A DNA stretch of 64,000 bases from DATKFM01 sp046154965 (GTDB lineage Bacteria; Pseudomonadota; Alphaproteobacteria; Dongiales; Dongiaceae), in the NCBI GenBank assembly GCA_046154965.1, contig JBJXDY010000114.1, forward strand, positions 124,001-188,000. Reading direction: 5' to 3'. A program made the translations under genes and the position numbers. How positions within the stretch are numbered: position 1 is the first letter of the stretch; every line of letters begins with the position of its first letter. The notes under the pieces are model-generated. The model made no database searches. It was given only the letters and a program-made list of their open reading frames with translations, and had not been told where the DNA came from. This document shows positions 7,817 through 16,683 of this stretch, piece after piece.

Positions 7817-8638
7817 TTACGACGTCTTGCCTGAGATATCGAAGTCGAAATACTTCTTCGCGATCTCGTTGTACTTGCCGTTTTCCTGCAAGGCTTTGAT
7901 GGCGGCATTCAGCTTGCCTTCGAGATCGTTGTCCTCCTTGCGCATACCGCCGCCGACGCCGAACCCGAAGATCGGGTCATCGGGCGCCGTCGCCAATACC
8001 GCATAATTCTTTCCTTGATCCGACTTTATGAATGAATCCAGCGCGATCGCATCCGCAAGCAGGACGTCAACGCGGCCAGCAACGAGGTCCGCGTTGGCAT
8101 TGTCCTGCGTATCGTAGATCTTGACCTCCGCGACATCGCCGTAGGTTTTCTGCGCGAAGTCCGCATGGGTCGTGGAGGTCTGCACGCCGATGATCTTGCC
8201 GGTCAGCCCTTCCTTGGAGATTTGCGGGCCACCGGTCTTGGCGCCGACGAAAACGGCCGGCGTGTCATAGTACATATCCGTGAAATCGATCACTTCCTTG
8301 CGCTTGTCGGTGATCGACATCGACGACCAGATCACGTCGATCTTTTTTTCCTGCAGCGAGGGAATGATTCCGTCCCAGGCCACTTCCACCAGTTCGCACT
8401 TCGCCTGCATCTGCTCGCAAACGGCATTCATCAGGTCGATCTCGAACCCTTCCCAAACTCCCGACGCGTTCTTGCTCGAGAACGGCGGATAGGGTTCAGC
8501 GGCCACACCGAACTTGATCACTTGAGCCATCGGTGCGGCTGCTTCTTCCGGTGCCTTCTTGAAGAACCAGAAATAGCCGCCGACGATGATGATGGCGACT
8601 GCAACGACGCCGATCAGCGTCTTCATTTGGCTGCTCAT
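7817..8638 (-). CDS. extracellular solute-binding protein family 3, amino-acid ABC transporter
   Basis: This 273-residue periplasmic binding protein has the family-3 signatures: KFGVAAEPYPPFSSK after the leader, GFEIDLMNAVCEQ, and WDGIIPSLQEKKIDVIWSSMSITDKR. It delivers its ligand to the two downstream permeases. The ATG at 8638 has GGAGGA about 10 bases upstream. The N-terminus is unusual: MSSQMKTLIGVVAVAIIIVG runs into YFWFFKK without an evident signal-peptidase site, so it may stay membrane-anchored rather than being released. The ligand is inferred to be a polar or basic amino acid. Confidence 0.9.
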   Translation of the reverse strand: MSSQMKTLIGVVAVAIIIVGGYFWFFKKAPEEAAAPMAQVIKFGVAAEPYPPFSSKNASGVWEGFEIDLMNAVCEQMQAKCELVEVAWDGIIPSLQEKKIDVIWSSMSITDKRKEVIDFTDMYYDTPAVFVGAKTGGPQISKEGLTGKIIGVQTSTTHADFAQKTYGDVAEVKIYDTQDNANADLVAGRVDVLLADAIALDSFIKSDQGKNYAVLATAPDDPIFGFGVGGGMRKEDNDLEGKLNAAIKALQENGKYNEIAKKYFDFDISGKTS

Positions 8639-8861
8639 ATTCAGCGATCCTCCCTCGCGTTGTGCGGATGAAATGCGCGGGCCCATTGCAATGCAGGCCC
8701 GCAAACATCCGGTAATGCTACGCCTTCCTGCGGCGCCGCTTCTTGCTGGGCGACCCCGTCAGGCCCCAAGCTAGCACAGACGGCGGGGAAGGAAAGCGGG
8801 TAAAATCTGGGTCGAAACCCCGTACCCGCCCGTGCGGATGGGGCCGTGTTGGTGGTGCCGA

Positions 8862-9503
8862 TTACTTCTTTCCATTGCCCGAAAGCGCTGTCAGCGCCCC
8901 CAGGCCGATGAACACGCCGCCGGTGAACCAGCGTTGTGCCGCCATAAAGCGCGGCTGGCCGCGGAGGACATGCCCCAATGAGCCGGACACCATCGCATAG
9001 GTGCCGTCGCTGAGGATGGCGAGCACGACGAAAATGGCGCCCAGCAGCAGGGCCTGCTCTGTGAAGTGCGCGGGGTCGGCGAATTGCGGCAGAAACGCGA
9101 GAAAGAACAACGCCGTCTTCGGGTTCAGCACATTGACCACGATGCCGTCGACGAACAACCGCCGCAGGCTCTTCGCCTCGATCTGCGGATTATCAGCGGT
9201 TTGCCGCTTTTTCAACAGCGTCACCACGCCGAGATAGATCAGGTACGCCGCGCCCACATACTTGACGACGCTGAAGGCCAGGACCGATGACGTGACCAGC
9301 GCCGACAATCCGACAACCGCCGCGATCACATGAACGAGCGATCCCAGCGCCACGCCCAGCACGGAAACGAATGCCGCCAGGCGCCCTTGCGAAATGCCAC
9401 GGGCGACGATGAACAGCACCGCCGGCCCCGGCACGATCAACAGGGCCATGGTGGCGCCACAGAACAGCAGCAACTTAGAGAGTTCCGGCAGATGCAATTC
9501 CAT
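8862..9503 (-). CDS. LysE/RhtB family amino-acid exporter
   Basis: This 213-residue membrane protein with about six hydrophobic helices has the RhtB/LysE opening: PGPAVLFIVARGISQGRLAAFVSVLG. The family exports amino acids such as lysine, threonine or homoserine lactones through the inner membrane. It continues with NVLNPKTALFFLAFLPQF, a conserved motif of the group. It sits between two leftward amino-acid related units but is separated from the binding-protein gene by about 220 bases. Substrate is not predictable. Confidence 0.92.
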   Translation of the reverse strand: MELHLPELSKLLLFCGATMALLIVPGPAVLFIVARGISQGRLAAFVSVLGVALGSLVHVIAAVVGLSALVTSSVLAFSVVKYVGAAYLIYLGVVTLLKKRQTADNPQIEAKSLRRLFVDGIVVNVLNPKTALFFLAFLPQFADPAHFTEQALLLGAIFVVLAILSDGTYAMVSGSLGHVLRGQPRFMAAQRWFTGGVFIGLGALTALSGNGKK

Positions 9504-9560
9504 GGGGCGGCTCCCTTACCCCAACCATCAACAGCGGCGCGGCAGTGTCAAGGCCGGGTT

Positions 9561-11906
9561 CTATGCCCGCACCCGCGTCTTGTCGGGATCGTAATGCGGG
9601 AAGCGCGCCACCGTCGCGGGAATCCGTTTCTGATGCCCGTCCAGCTTGCCAATCTCCACCTCGGTGCCGATGGCGCTATGGGCTACGTCGATGCGGCAGA
9701 GCGCGATGTTCTTCTTCAGCAACGGACTGCGCGTCGCGCTGGTGACAACGCCCACCTGCGCCCGTCCCACATGAACGCAATCGCCATGCCCCACCGCGTC
9801 GTTGGCATGGACATCCAGGCCCACGAGCACCCGCTGAGGATTCTCCTTGCGGCGGAGCAACGCGTCGCGCCCGACGAACTCCTCATTGCCCTTGAGCGCC
9901 ACCGTGAATCCGATGCCCGCCTCGAAGGGATCGGTCTGATCGCTGAACTCATAGTTGAAGAATATCAGGCCGGCCTCGATGCGCAGCATGTCAAGCGCCT
10001 CCAGTCCCAGCGGGGCCATGCCGTGGGCCTTGCCCGCCTCCCACACCGCATCCCACACGGCCAGCGCATGTTTCGGGTGACAGAAAATTTCGTAACCCAA
10101 CTCGCCGGTATAGCCGGTGCGTGACACCAGTATGGGCGTGCCATTGAAATCGCCGATGCGTCCGATGGTGAAATGGAACCAGGCCAGCTCCGGCAAGCTG
10201 GTCTGTGCCGGCGGCGTCCAGACGATTTGCTTGAGGATGTCGCGGCTCTTTGGGCCTTGCACGGCGATGTTGTGCAGGTGATCGGTCGAAGATCGCACCC
10301 AGGCCTTGAGCCCGCGCCGTTCGGCCAGCTCCCGCAACCACTTTCCGCCATACTCATCGCCGCCGATCCAGCGGAAGTTATCGCGGCCCAGGCGGAACAC
10401 CGTGCCGTCGTCGAGCATGCCGCCATGCTCATAGCACATGGCCGTGTAAACCACCTGCCCCACCGCCAGCTTGCGGATGTTCCGGGTGCAAGCTGTCTGC
10501 AACAGCGTCTCCGCATCCGGCCCCGTAACCTCGAACTTCCGCAGCGGCGACAGGTCCAGCACCACCGCCCGCTCGCGGCAGGCGTGATACTCTTGCACCG
10601 CGCCGTGATTGTTGAATTTCGTCGGCAGCCAATAGCCGCGGTATTCGGCGAAACTGCGCGTCAGGGCCGATGTGCGGGGGTGGAACGCGGTTTCCTTGGT
10701 CAGCTTGGGTTCTGCGTCGGGAGCCATGCGGAATGCGATCGCCTTGCTGAAGTTGTGATGCGCCGGATAGATGCGCAGATGGATATCCGTGGGCTGCCAG
10801 CCATTGGCCGGGCTGATGTCGTCGGGGCAAGCCGAGGATGCGCAGACCAGATCGGTCATCGCCCGCAGCAGCACATAGTCGCCCGGCCGCGACCAGGGCT
10901 CGTCGAAGATGAAGGCATTATGGGCGTCAATGCCCGTGTTGTAGAAGAAATTGATCGCCGGCCAGCCGCCGCGCGGGGCGACGCCGAAGGGCTGCAGCGC
11001 ACCATTCATGTTCTCGCTGCAGTTCACATGGCCGGGATAGCCGGCATCGTCATAGTAGCGCGGCGTGCAGGCGAGTCCGAACGCGTCATGGCGCCCCACC
11101 GTGTCGCGCACCACCTCCACCAGCGGCTGCAGGTCGGTGTCGAAGAATTTCGAGAACAGGCCCGGTCCCGGATAGCCCAGGCCGATCATGCTGCGTGTCG
11201 CCGTTGCGTCGACGCCGCGCTCGATGCCCTTGTCGAGCTGCCGTGCATTGAAGGCGACGAAGTCGCTGCATTCGCGCCCCGAGACATCGATGATCTGGAT
11301 GTATTCCCCGGCCTTGACCAGATAGCCGCGCGCCGTCGCCTTCTCGATGCGGATATCCTCCCGCGGATCGGCCAGGGGATCGGGCAGCACGGCATGTGCC
11401 CGCGGCGGCAGCTTGGCGCGCTTGATGTAGACGACCAGATCGGTCGGCGGATTCTGCGCATCGACAGCCATCCGCTCACCGGGCGCATGCAGCAGCAGCG
11501 TGCCGCCGCGCACGGCAGTGACGCTCGCCTCCCCGCCCGCGCGCCCGCCTTCAAACAGCAGCGCCGCCTTGTCGATGCGGCCCGGCAATCCCCGGCGCCT
11601 GAGCGCCGCGCCGATGGCCGCCCCATCCTCGCCCTCGCCGGCCAGCAGCTTGTTGATGCCGGGCGATTGCTCCGCGGCGCGAAGATTCAACGCCGCCAGA
11701 TCCTCCCGGCCCTCGCCGGAGAAGTACACTGCCTCGCAGCGCTGCAGGCCTTCGCGGTCGATGACTGTGATTTCGTCATCTGCTTCGACTGAAAGCGCCA
11801 AAGCACCGCCACCCGGCACGATGTAGCGCTCCGTGCCCCGCGGCAGCAGCGGCAAGCCGGGCTGACGCGCCTGGCGCAGGGTCGCGGGTGAAACGGGAAT
11901 ATTCAC
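9561..11906 (-). CDS. DUF1989 (urea-carboxylase-associated) domain fused to aminomethyltransferase (GcvT)
   Basis: This 781-residue two-part protein has a DUF1989-type region of about 370 residues, including a Cys-rich metal-site candidate (SGRECSDFVAFNA, ACTPRYYDD, CSENMNGAL). It is followed by a full GcvT/folate-binding region of about 380 residues starting near RSFAEYRGYWLPTKFNN and ending in the aminomethyltransferase barrel domain. GcvT domains transfer one-carbon units to tetrahydrofolate. DUF1989 proteins are linked to urea/amine carboxylation pathways. The fusion suggests a demethylase or amine-degrading enzyme that hands C1 to folate. No glycine-cleavage gcvH or gcvP is nearby. Start at 11906 is plausible but has no strong Shine-Dalgarno. 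Confidence 0.88.
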   Translation of the reverse strand: MNIPVSPATLRQARQPGLPLLPRGTERYIVPGGGALALSVEADDEITVIDREGLQRCEAVYFSGEGREDLAALNLRAAEQSPGINKLLAGEGEDGAAIGAALRRRGLPGRIDKAALLFEGGRAGGEASVTAVRGGTLLLHAPGERMAVDAQNPPTDLVVYIKRAKLPPRAHAVLPDPLADPREDIRIEKATARGYLVKAGEYIQIIDVSGRECSDFVAFNARQLDKGIERGVDATATRSMIGLGYPGPGLFSKFFDTDLQPLVEVVRDTVGRHDAFGLACTPRYYDDAGYPGHVNCSENMNGALQPFGVAPRGGWPAINFFYNTGIDAHNAFIFDEPWSRPGDYVLLRAMTDLVCASSACPDDISPANGWQPTDIHLRIYPAHHNFSKAIAFRMAPDAEPKLTKETAFHPRTSALTRSFAEYRGYWLPTKFNNHGAVQEYHACRERAVVLDLSPLRKFEVTGPDAETLLQTACTRNIRKLAVGQVVYTAMCYEHGGMLDDGTVFRLGRDNFRWIGGDEYGGKWLRELAERRGLKAWVRSSTDHLHNIAVQGPKSRDILKQIVWTPPAQTSLPELAWFHFTIGRIGDFNGTPILVSRTGYTGELGYEIFCHPKHALAVWDAVWEAGKAHGMAPLGLEALDMLRIEAGLIFFNYEFSDQTDPFEAGIGFTVALKGNEEFVGRDALLRRKENPQRVLVGLDVHANDAVGHGDCVHVGRAQVGVVTSATRSPLLKKNIALCRIDVAHSAIGTEVEIGKLDGHQKRIPATVARFPHYDPDKTRVRA

Positions 11907-12007
11907 GGTGAAAGCTCCGCTGACTCGATCATCGGACTATTGCCGACCCGCCACGGCCCGGCAAGCCGTGGGCCGGATTGGTTTCGCGCGGATATGCGGG
12001 AGAGCGC

Positions 12008-12517
12008 TCAGTCCTTGGGATATTTCAGGTTGAGGATTTCGAGCCCCAGATCGCCCGTCGGCCGCTTCCAGGTCACGGTATCGCCGACCGACGCACCGTT
12101 CAGGGCCTTGGCCAACGGCGACACCCAGCTGATGCGGCCCTGCTTGGGATCGGCCTCGTCCTCACCCACGATGCGGAACTTGTGTTTCTCGTCATTGTCG
12201 TCGACGCATTCCACCAGTGCGCCGAAGCCCACCTTGTCCGGCGGCTGGCTGGCGGGATCGATCAGCACCGCCCGCTCGATGCGCTCCCTGAAGTAGCGGA
12301 GATCGCGCTCCACGAGCTTCAGATGTTCTTTGTCCAACATCTCCGGTTCGCCGCCCTCGGTCAGATGGCGCTTCTCCTCCAGCAATTTGGCATGCTGCTC
12401 CTGCAGCGCCCGCAAGCCCGAAGCTGTCACGTAGTTCGGGTGGGGACTCTGGGGCCGCTCGGGCAGTTCGTCGCCCGGCTGGTCGCCGTCGGACTCCTTG
12501 ACAAAGGCGCGGCTCAT
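12008..12517 (-). CDS. GreA/GreB family transcription elongation factor-like protein
   Basis: This 169-residue protein opens with MSRAFVKESDG and a PERPQSPHPNYVT segment. These are typical of the GreB-like branch common in alphaproteobacteria. It has a coiled-coil N-terminal stretch (LRALQEQHAKLLEEKRHL) and a C-terminal GreA/GreB domain with SPLAKALNGASVGDTVTWKRP. Gre factors enter the RNA polymerase secondary channel and stimulate cleavage of backtracked transcripts. The coiled-coil tip acidic pair needed for cleavage is not obvious to me, so catalytic activity is uncertain. It is divergent from the SMP-30 gene. Confidence 0.88.
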   Translation of the reverse strand: MSRAFVKESDGDQPGDELPERPQSPHPNYVTASGLRALQEQHAKLLEEKRHLTEGGEPEMLDKEHLKLVERDLRYFRERIERAVLIDPASQPPDKVGFGALVECVDDNDEKHKFRIVGEDEADPKQGRISWVSPLAKALNGASVGDTVTWKRPTGDLGLEILNLKYPKD

Positions 12518-12619
12518 GGCCTCCTCTCGCTACGGCTGCATAACGGCAAGCATAAGGCGTTTTCCCGCCCGAGTGCCACAGCAATCATTCCCGGCTCCCA
12601 CCCTCCCAAACAGGCACCC

Positions 12620-13504
12620 ATGAATACGCCAACGCCCGAATGCATCGTCGAGATCCCCGCGCTCCTCGGCGAGAACCCCCTCTGGATTTCCTCGGAAAAA
12701 CGCCTCTATTGGCTCGATCTGATGAAGCCGGCCATCTACCGCTTTGATCCCGCCACCGGCAAGAATACGGCCTTGAGGGCGGAGCTGGGCAGCTATGTGA
12801 GCGGCATGGTGCAGCGGCAGAAAGGCGGCTGGATCATCGTCCGGGAGGACGGACTCTCCGCCTTGGACCTCGCCACCGGCCGTCTGCAACCGCTGGTCAA
12901 TCCGGAACCGGATCAGCCTGATAACATGCTCAACGACGCCAAATGCGACCGCCAGGGGCGGCTCTGGACCGGATCGCTCGACAAACGGGAAACCCATCCC
13001 TGCGGCAATCACTACGTCATCGACAAGAAGTTGCAGGTCACCAAGGTCGCCGACTCCCTGATCTGTTCCAACGGCCCCGCCTTCAGCCCCGACGGCCGCA
13101 CCGCCTATCTGGCCGACAGCAACGGCCGTGCCATCTTCCGCCTGACCATCGACCCCGCGACCGGCAAGGTCGGGCCGAAGCAGCCTTTCGTCCAGACGAC
13201 GGTCGAGACCGGCATGCCGGACGGCATGACTGTCGATGCCGAGGGCTATCTCTGGAGCGCCCGCTGGGATGGCGGCCGCGTAGTGCGCCATGCGCCTGAC
13301 GGCAGCGTCGACCGGGAGATCATGCTGCCGGTGCCGCGGGTGACCTCGGTCGCCTTCGGCGGCGAGAACCTCGACACCCTCTATATCACCACCGCGAGCA
13401 CCGGCCTCACCGGCGAGCAGCTCGCGAAGGCGCCGCGGTCCGGCAGCCTGTTCGCCTGCAAGCCGGGCGTACGCGGCCTGCCCGAGCCCGCCTTCGCAGG
13501 ATAG
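12620..13504 (+). CDS. SMP-30/gluconolactonase/LRE family protein
   Basis: This 294-residue six-bladed beta-propeller hydrolase has Glu18 in LLGENPLW as likely metal ligand, then CSNGPAFSPDG and GMPDGMTVDAEGYLWSARW. These supply the conserved Asn and Asp metal ligands of regucalcin/gluconolactonases. The family hydrolyses sugar lactones in the cytoplasm, using a divalent metal. The frame is open to 11978, but the upstream part overlaps the Gre-like gene. The ATG at 12620 fits family length. The FAD oxidoreductase starts 11 bases after the stop, so the two are probably co-transcribed. Confidence 0.9.
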   Translation: MNTPTPECIVEIPALLGENPLWISSEKRLYWLDLMKPAIYRFDPATGKNTALRAELGSYVSGMVQRQKGGWIIVREDGLSALDLATGRLQPLVNPEPDQPDNMLNDAKCDRQGRLWTGSLDKRETHPCGNHYVIDKKLQVTKVADSLICSNGPAFSPDGRTAYLADSNGRAIFRLTIDPATGKVGPKQPFVQTTVETGMPDGMTVDAEGYLWSARWDGGRVVRHAPDGSVDREIMLPVPRVTSVAFGGENLDTLYITTASTGLTGEQLAKAPRSGSLFACKPGVRGLPEPAFAG

Positions 13505-13515
13505 GGCGGCCCGGC

Positions 13516-14691
13516 ATGCAGAGCTACGACGTCGTCATCGTCGGCGGCGGGGTGATGGGCAGTTCCGTCGCCTTCTTTCTCAAGGGCTGGCTGAGTTTTC
13601 CGGGTTCCGTGCTGGTGGTGGAGCGTGATCCCACCTATGCCGATGCGGCCACGCCCCGCTCCGCCGGCGGCATCCGCCAGCAATTCTCCACGCCGGAGAA
13701 CATCCGCATGGGCCAATTCGGCGCCGCCTTCATCAAGAAGGCGGGCGAACATCTGGCGGTGGACGGCGACGCGCCGCTGATACCTTTTGTCGAGAACGGC
13801 TACCTGTTCCTGGCCAGCGGCGCGGGCATGGATATCCTGCGCGGCAATCACGAGATCCAGAAATCCCTCGGCGCGGACAATGTCCTGCTATCAGGCGAAG
13901 AGATTCGGGGACGATTTCCCTGGATGAACACTGACGAACTGGCCGGCGGCTGCTATGGCCTGAGCAACGAGGGCTGGACCGACCCCTATGGCCTGCTGCA
14001 AGCGTTTCGCCGCAAGGCCCGCGCCCTGGGCGTGACGTACCTCGCGGACACGGTCACGGCGCTGAAGCGCGACAGCAATCGCGTGACCGCCGTCGCCACC
14101 AAAGACAATGGCGAGATCGCCTGCGGCGCCGTCGTTAACTCCTCCGGCTATCGGGCGCGGGAAGTCGCCGCGACCGCCGGCATCGACCTGCCGGTGCGCC
14201 CGCGCAAGCGCCTGGTCTATGTCTTCGATTGCCGGGAACAGCTCGGCCGCGTGCCCCTGACCATCGAGCCCAACGGCGTCTGGTTCCGGCCGGAAGGCGC
14301 CAGCTATATCTGCGGCGTTTCGCCCGAAGAGTCAGCCGATCCCGATTGCACCGATTTCGAGATCGACTACAGCTTTTACGAAGACCTCATCTGGCCGACC
14401 ATCGCCGCCCGCGTGCCGGCCTTCGAGGCGATCAAGCTGACCCGCGCCTGGGCCGGACACTACGACTACAACACGCTGGACCAGAACGCGATCCTCGGGC
14501 CCCATCCCGACATCGGCAATTTCTACTTCTGCAACGGCTTCAGCGGCCACGGCCTGCAGCAGTCCCCCGCTGTCGGCCGCGGCACGGCCGAACTGATCGT
14601 CAACGGCGCCTACAAGAGCATCGACCTCACCCGCTTCGGATATGGGCGCGTGCTTCGCAACGAACCGCTGCGGGAGATCAATGTGGTGTAG
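13516..14691 (+). CDS. FAD-dependent oxidoreductase (DAO family, amine/sarcosine-oxidase type)
   Basis: This 391-residue flavoenzyme has an N-terminal dinucleotide-binding GGGVMGSSVAFFL motif and a RSAGGIRQQFSTPENI segment typical of DAO-family amine oxidases. The C-terminal FCNGFSGHGLQQSPAVGR motif is the second FAD-contacting site. Substrates in the family include sarcosine, N-methyl amino acids and glycine-like amines. It lies 11 bases after the SMP-30 gene on the same strand, so it probably belongs to a two-gene catabolic operon. A GTCATCCCC-type palindromic repeat lies just downstream. Confidence 0.9.
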   Translation: MQSYDVVIVGGGVMGSSVAFFLKGWLSFPGSVLVVERDPTYADAATPRSAGGIRQQFSTPENIRMGQFGAAFIKKAGEHLAVDGDAPLIPFVENGYLFLASGAGMDILRGNHEIQKSLGADNVLLSGEEIRGRFPWMNTDELAGGCYGLSNEGWTDPYGLLQAFRRKARALGVTYLADTVTALKRDSNRVTAVATKDNGEIACGAVVNSSGYRAREVAATAGIDLPVRPRKRLVYVFDCREQLGRVPLTIEPNGVWFRPEGASYICGVSPEESADPDCTDFEIDYSFYEDLIWPTIAARVPAFEAIKLTRAWAGHYDYNTLDQNAILGPHPDIGNFYFCNGFSGHGLQQSPAVGRGTAELIVNGAYKSIDLTRFGYGRVLRNEPLREINVV

Positions 14692-14714
14692 CGCTACGAG
14701 GCGCGTTCAAAGGG

Positions 14715-14742
14715 GTTGTCATCCCCGCGAAAGCGAGGATGA
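14715..14742. repeat. GTCATCCCC-type palindromic repeat, copy 1
   Basis: TGTCATCC and GGATGACA are the ends of a near-perfect inverted repeat with the core CCCGCGAAAGCG. The same element recurs at 19432 and twice, inverted, at 24575-24679. It lies in the gap between convergent genes, where it could also work as a transcription stop. Confidence 0.85.
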
Positions 14743-14833
14743 CACACGATGGGACGCGCCTATTGTGCGATAATTTCCGGCTGTCCCAACCAAAGAGCGC
14801 ATGCAATGCCGGTGCGTCAGATGTGCTCGACAC

Positions 14834-16513
14834 CTACAGCGCCGGCACCGGCATATCCTCCGGATAGGTCACCGCATAGCCGAAGGTTATCGCCTTGTGC
14901 TCGTCCGGCTTGTACTCGCCGGCCCAGGCCAGCACGCCCTGGCGGTCTTCCCAATTCTTCTTGCTCGGCTCCGTGGTGCCGCGCAGCAGTTCCACCTCGA
15001 TGCGCTCATCCTGCGGCACCGGCAGCTGGTCCAGCACGGTGATCTCGATCGGCTGGCTGTGATAGTTGTCGATTTCGATGCGGTATTTGCGTTCGATCCT
15101 TCGGCTGCTGGTGAACACGCCCTCGGTCGACTGCCCGCCATCCTCGAGCCAATAGTCGACGCTCACCTTGTCGTCGATGCCGAAGCCCATCGCCCGCTCC
15201 TCCTGCGGCCGCAGCAGCGCCATGCTGCTGGTGCCGATGAAAGCGCCGTCGCGGAACAGCGATACGCTGCCCGGCAGCAGCGGATCCTTGCCGTCATACT
15301 TGAAAGTGGCGAAGAGATGCGCCGACGGCGCGATCTTCGGCACCGTGCGCACCGCCAGCCTGCTGTGCATGCTGTGATCGGCGATGACGAACTTGTGCGC
15401 GGAATCGTCCGACGGCACGTTCGCGCTGCCGGGGATGCTGTATTGCGCGGCGAATTCGGTCGCCACCAGATTGGCGCGCAGGATTTCCGCATCCCGGCGG
15501 CTATCGACCTCGCCGGCGGTGACCGGGCTGGCAGGCGCATACTGCTCCTGCACCGCGGCCAGATCATCCAGGCTGTTCTGCCCCACCTTGGCCAGCTTGT
15601 CCTTGAATTCCTCAGCCGTCAGCAGGAACCAGGTCTGCAGGTCCGGCAGCGCAGCGCCCGCCGAAGGCCGCGCCGTGGACAGCGTCAGCTTGACGTTCGA
15701 CCAGTCCTCGCCGGTGCGCTGCTGCACCTGCGCCAGCTGCACCAGATCGATCTTGCCGGACTCGGTGTTGAGCCGGGCGTCATAGACCGGCCACCACCAG
15801 GCATCGCCGAGCTGGTAGCTGAATTCCAGCTTCACGCTGGTGCCCTGCTGGGCGTCGATATTCACCCGCGCCACCATGGTCGCCGTCTGGCCGGTCTGCA
15901 CCTGCGCCAGCTCGGCCGACTTCTTCGCCACCTCGGCGTCGATGCCGCGCATCTCGATCTCCGCCAGGCGCATGCCGTCCCGCGCCTCGGCGGTGCCCAG
16001 GCTCAGGGCCTTCCAGGCCTCCTGCCACTTGGCGGGGTCCATGCTGCCGCGCAGGATCTCCTCGTTCGCCGCCGCCGGCATCTCGCGGCCGATGGAGGCG
16101 ATGAAATCCACCTGCACCTGCAGCGCCTGGATCTTGTCGCTCAAGGCCCGGCGCCGGTCGTTCAGCGCCTCGATATCGGCCAGCAGGCGCCGCTCCTCTT
16201 CATGCACCGCCGCCTGCTCATAGAGCGGCTTGGTCTCCACCGAGCCGATGGCGATCCGGTCGCCGGCCTTGCCGGAAACACGCACGGAATCCGGCAGCAG
16301 CGACGCCGGCAGCCCTTCCAGCACCAGCGTGGTGGCGCCCGCCGGCACCGTCGCCTCGATCACCCGCGTCACCTCGGCGCGGTCGGGGAACACGGTCACC
16401 GCGCCCACGGGCGCGCGGACGCTGAGATCGGCGGCGCGGATCTCGCCGCCGGGCAGGAACAGCAGGCCCAGACAGACGGTACCGAACGCCAGCGCATGAT
16501 TGCGGCAATGCAT
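14834..16513 (-). CDS. DUF4139 domain protein (mucoidy inhibitor MuiA-like), secreted
   Basis: This 559-residue protein has a signal peptide (AFGTVCLGLLFLPGGEIRAA), an N-terminal DUF4140-like region with VTVFPDRAEVTRVIEA, a coiled coil (about residues 100-180) and a C-terminal DUF4139 beta-rich region (YQLGDAWWWPVYDARL onwards). The architecture matches MuiA-like envelope proteins, whose biochemical role is not established. The ATG at 16513 is preceded by GGGAGGG; the longer frame to 16618 lacks support and would hide the signal peptide. Convergent with the FAD oxidoreductase and divergent from the ACT protein. Confidence 0.85.
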   Translation of the reverse strand: MHCRNHALAFGTVCLGLLFLPGGEIRAADLSVRAPVGAVTVFPDRAEVTRVIEATVPAGATTLVLEGLPASLLPDSVRVSGKAGDRIAIGSVETKPLYEQAAVHEEERRLLADIEALNDRRRALSDKIQALQVQVDFIASIGREMPAAANEEILRGSMDPAKWQEAWKALSLGTAEARDGMRLAEIEMRGIDAEVAKKSAELAQVQTGQTATMVARVNIDAQQGTSVKLEFSYQLGDAWWWPVYDARLNTESGKIDLVQLAQVQQRTGEDWSNVKLTLSTARPSAGAALPDLQTWFLLTAEEFKDKLAKVGQNSLDDLAAVQEQYAPASPVTAGEVDSRRDAEILRANLVATEFAAQYSIPGSANVPSDDSAHKFVIADHSMHSRLAVRTVPKIAPSAHLFATFKYDGKDPLLPGSVSLFRDGAFIGTSSMALLRPQEERAMGFGIDDKVSVDYWLEDGGQSTEGVFTSSRRIERKYRIEIDNYHSQPIEITVLDQLPVPQDERIEVELLRGTTEPSKKNWEDRQGVLAWAGEYKPDEHKAITFGYAVTYPEDMPVPAL

Positions 16514-16683
16514 GGATTGACCCTCCCGGTTAGGTTGCGTTCGAACCACACTGCGACCGGATTGTGGCGGCGATCGGCCGGAATCCGGCACAAACTCAGG
16601 GCATTCGCTCTTAACCATAAGCCGTTGCGCAGCGCCGTTTGCGCGCTATAGAAGACGCAGGGACGTTTTCCGGGGGACAGCCC

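Noticed and set aside
10173..11792. 539-codon plus-strand open frame
   Set aside because: It lies antisense to the DUF1989-GcvT gene. It has no recognisable domain and the usual Arg/Ala/His-rich composition of high-GC shadow frames.
14801..16651. 616-codon plus-strand open frame
   Set aside because: Antisense to the DUF4139 gene, which has a signal peptide and known domains; composition is that of a shadow.
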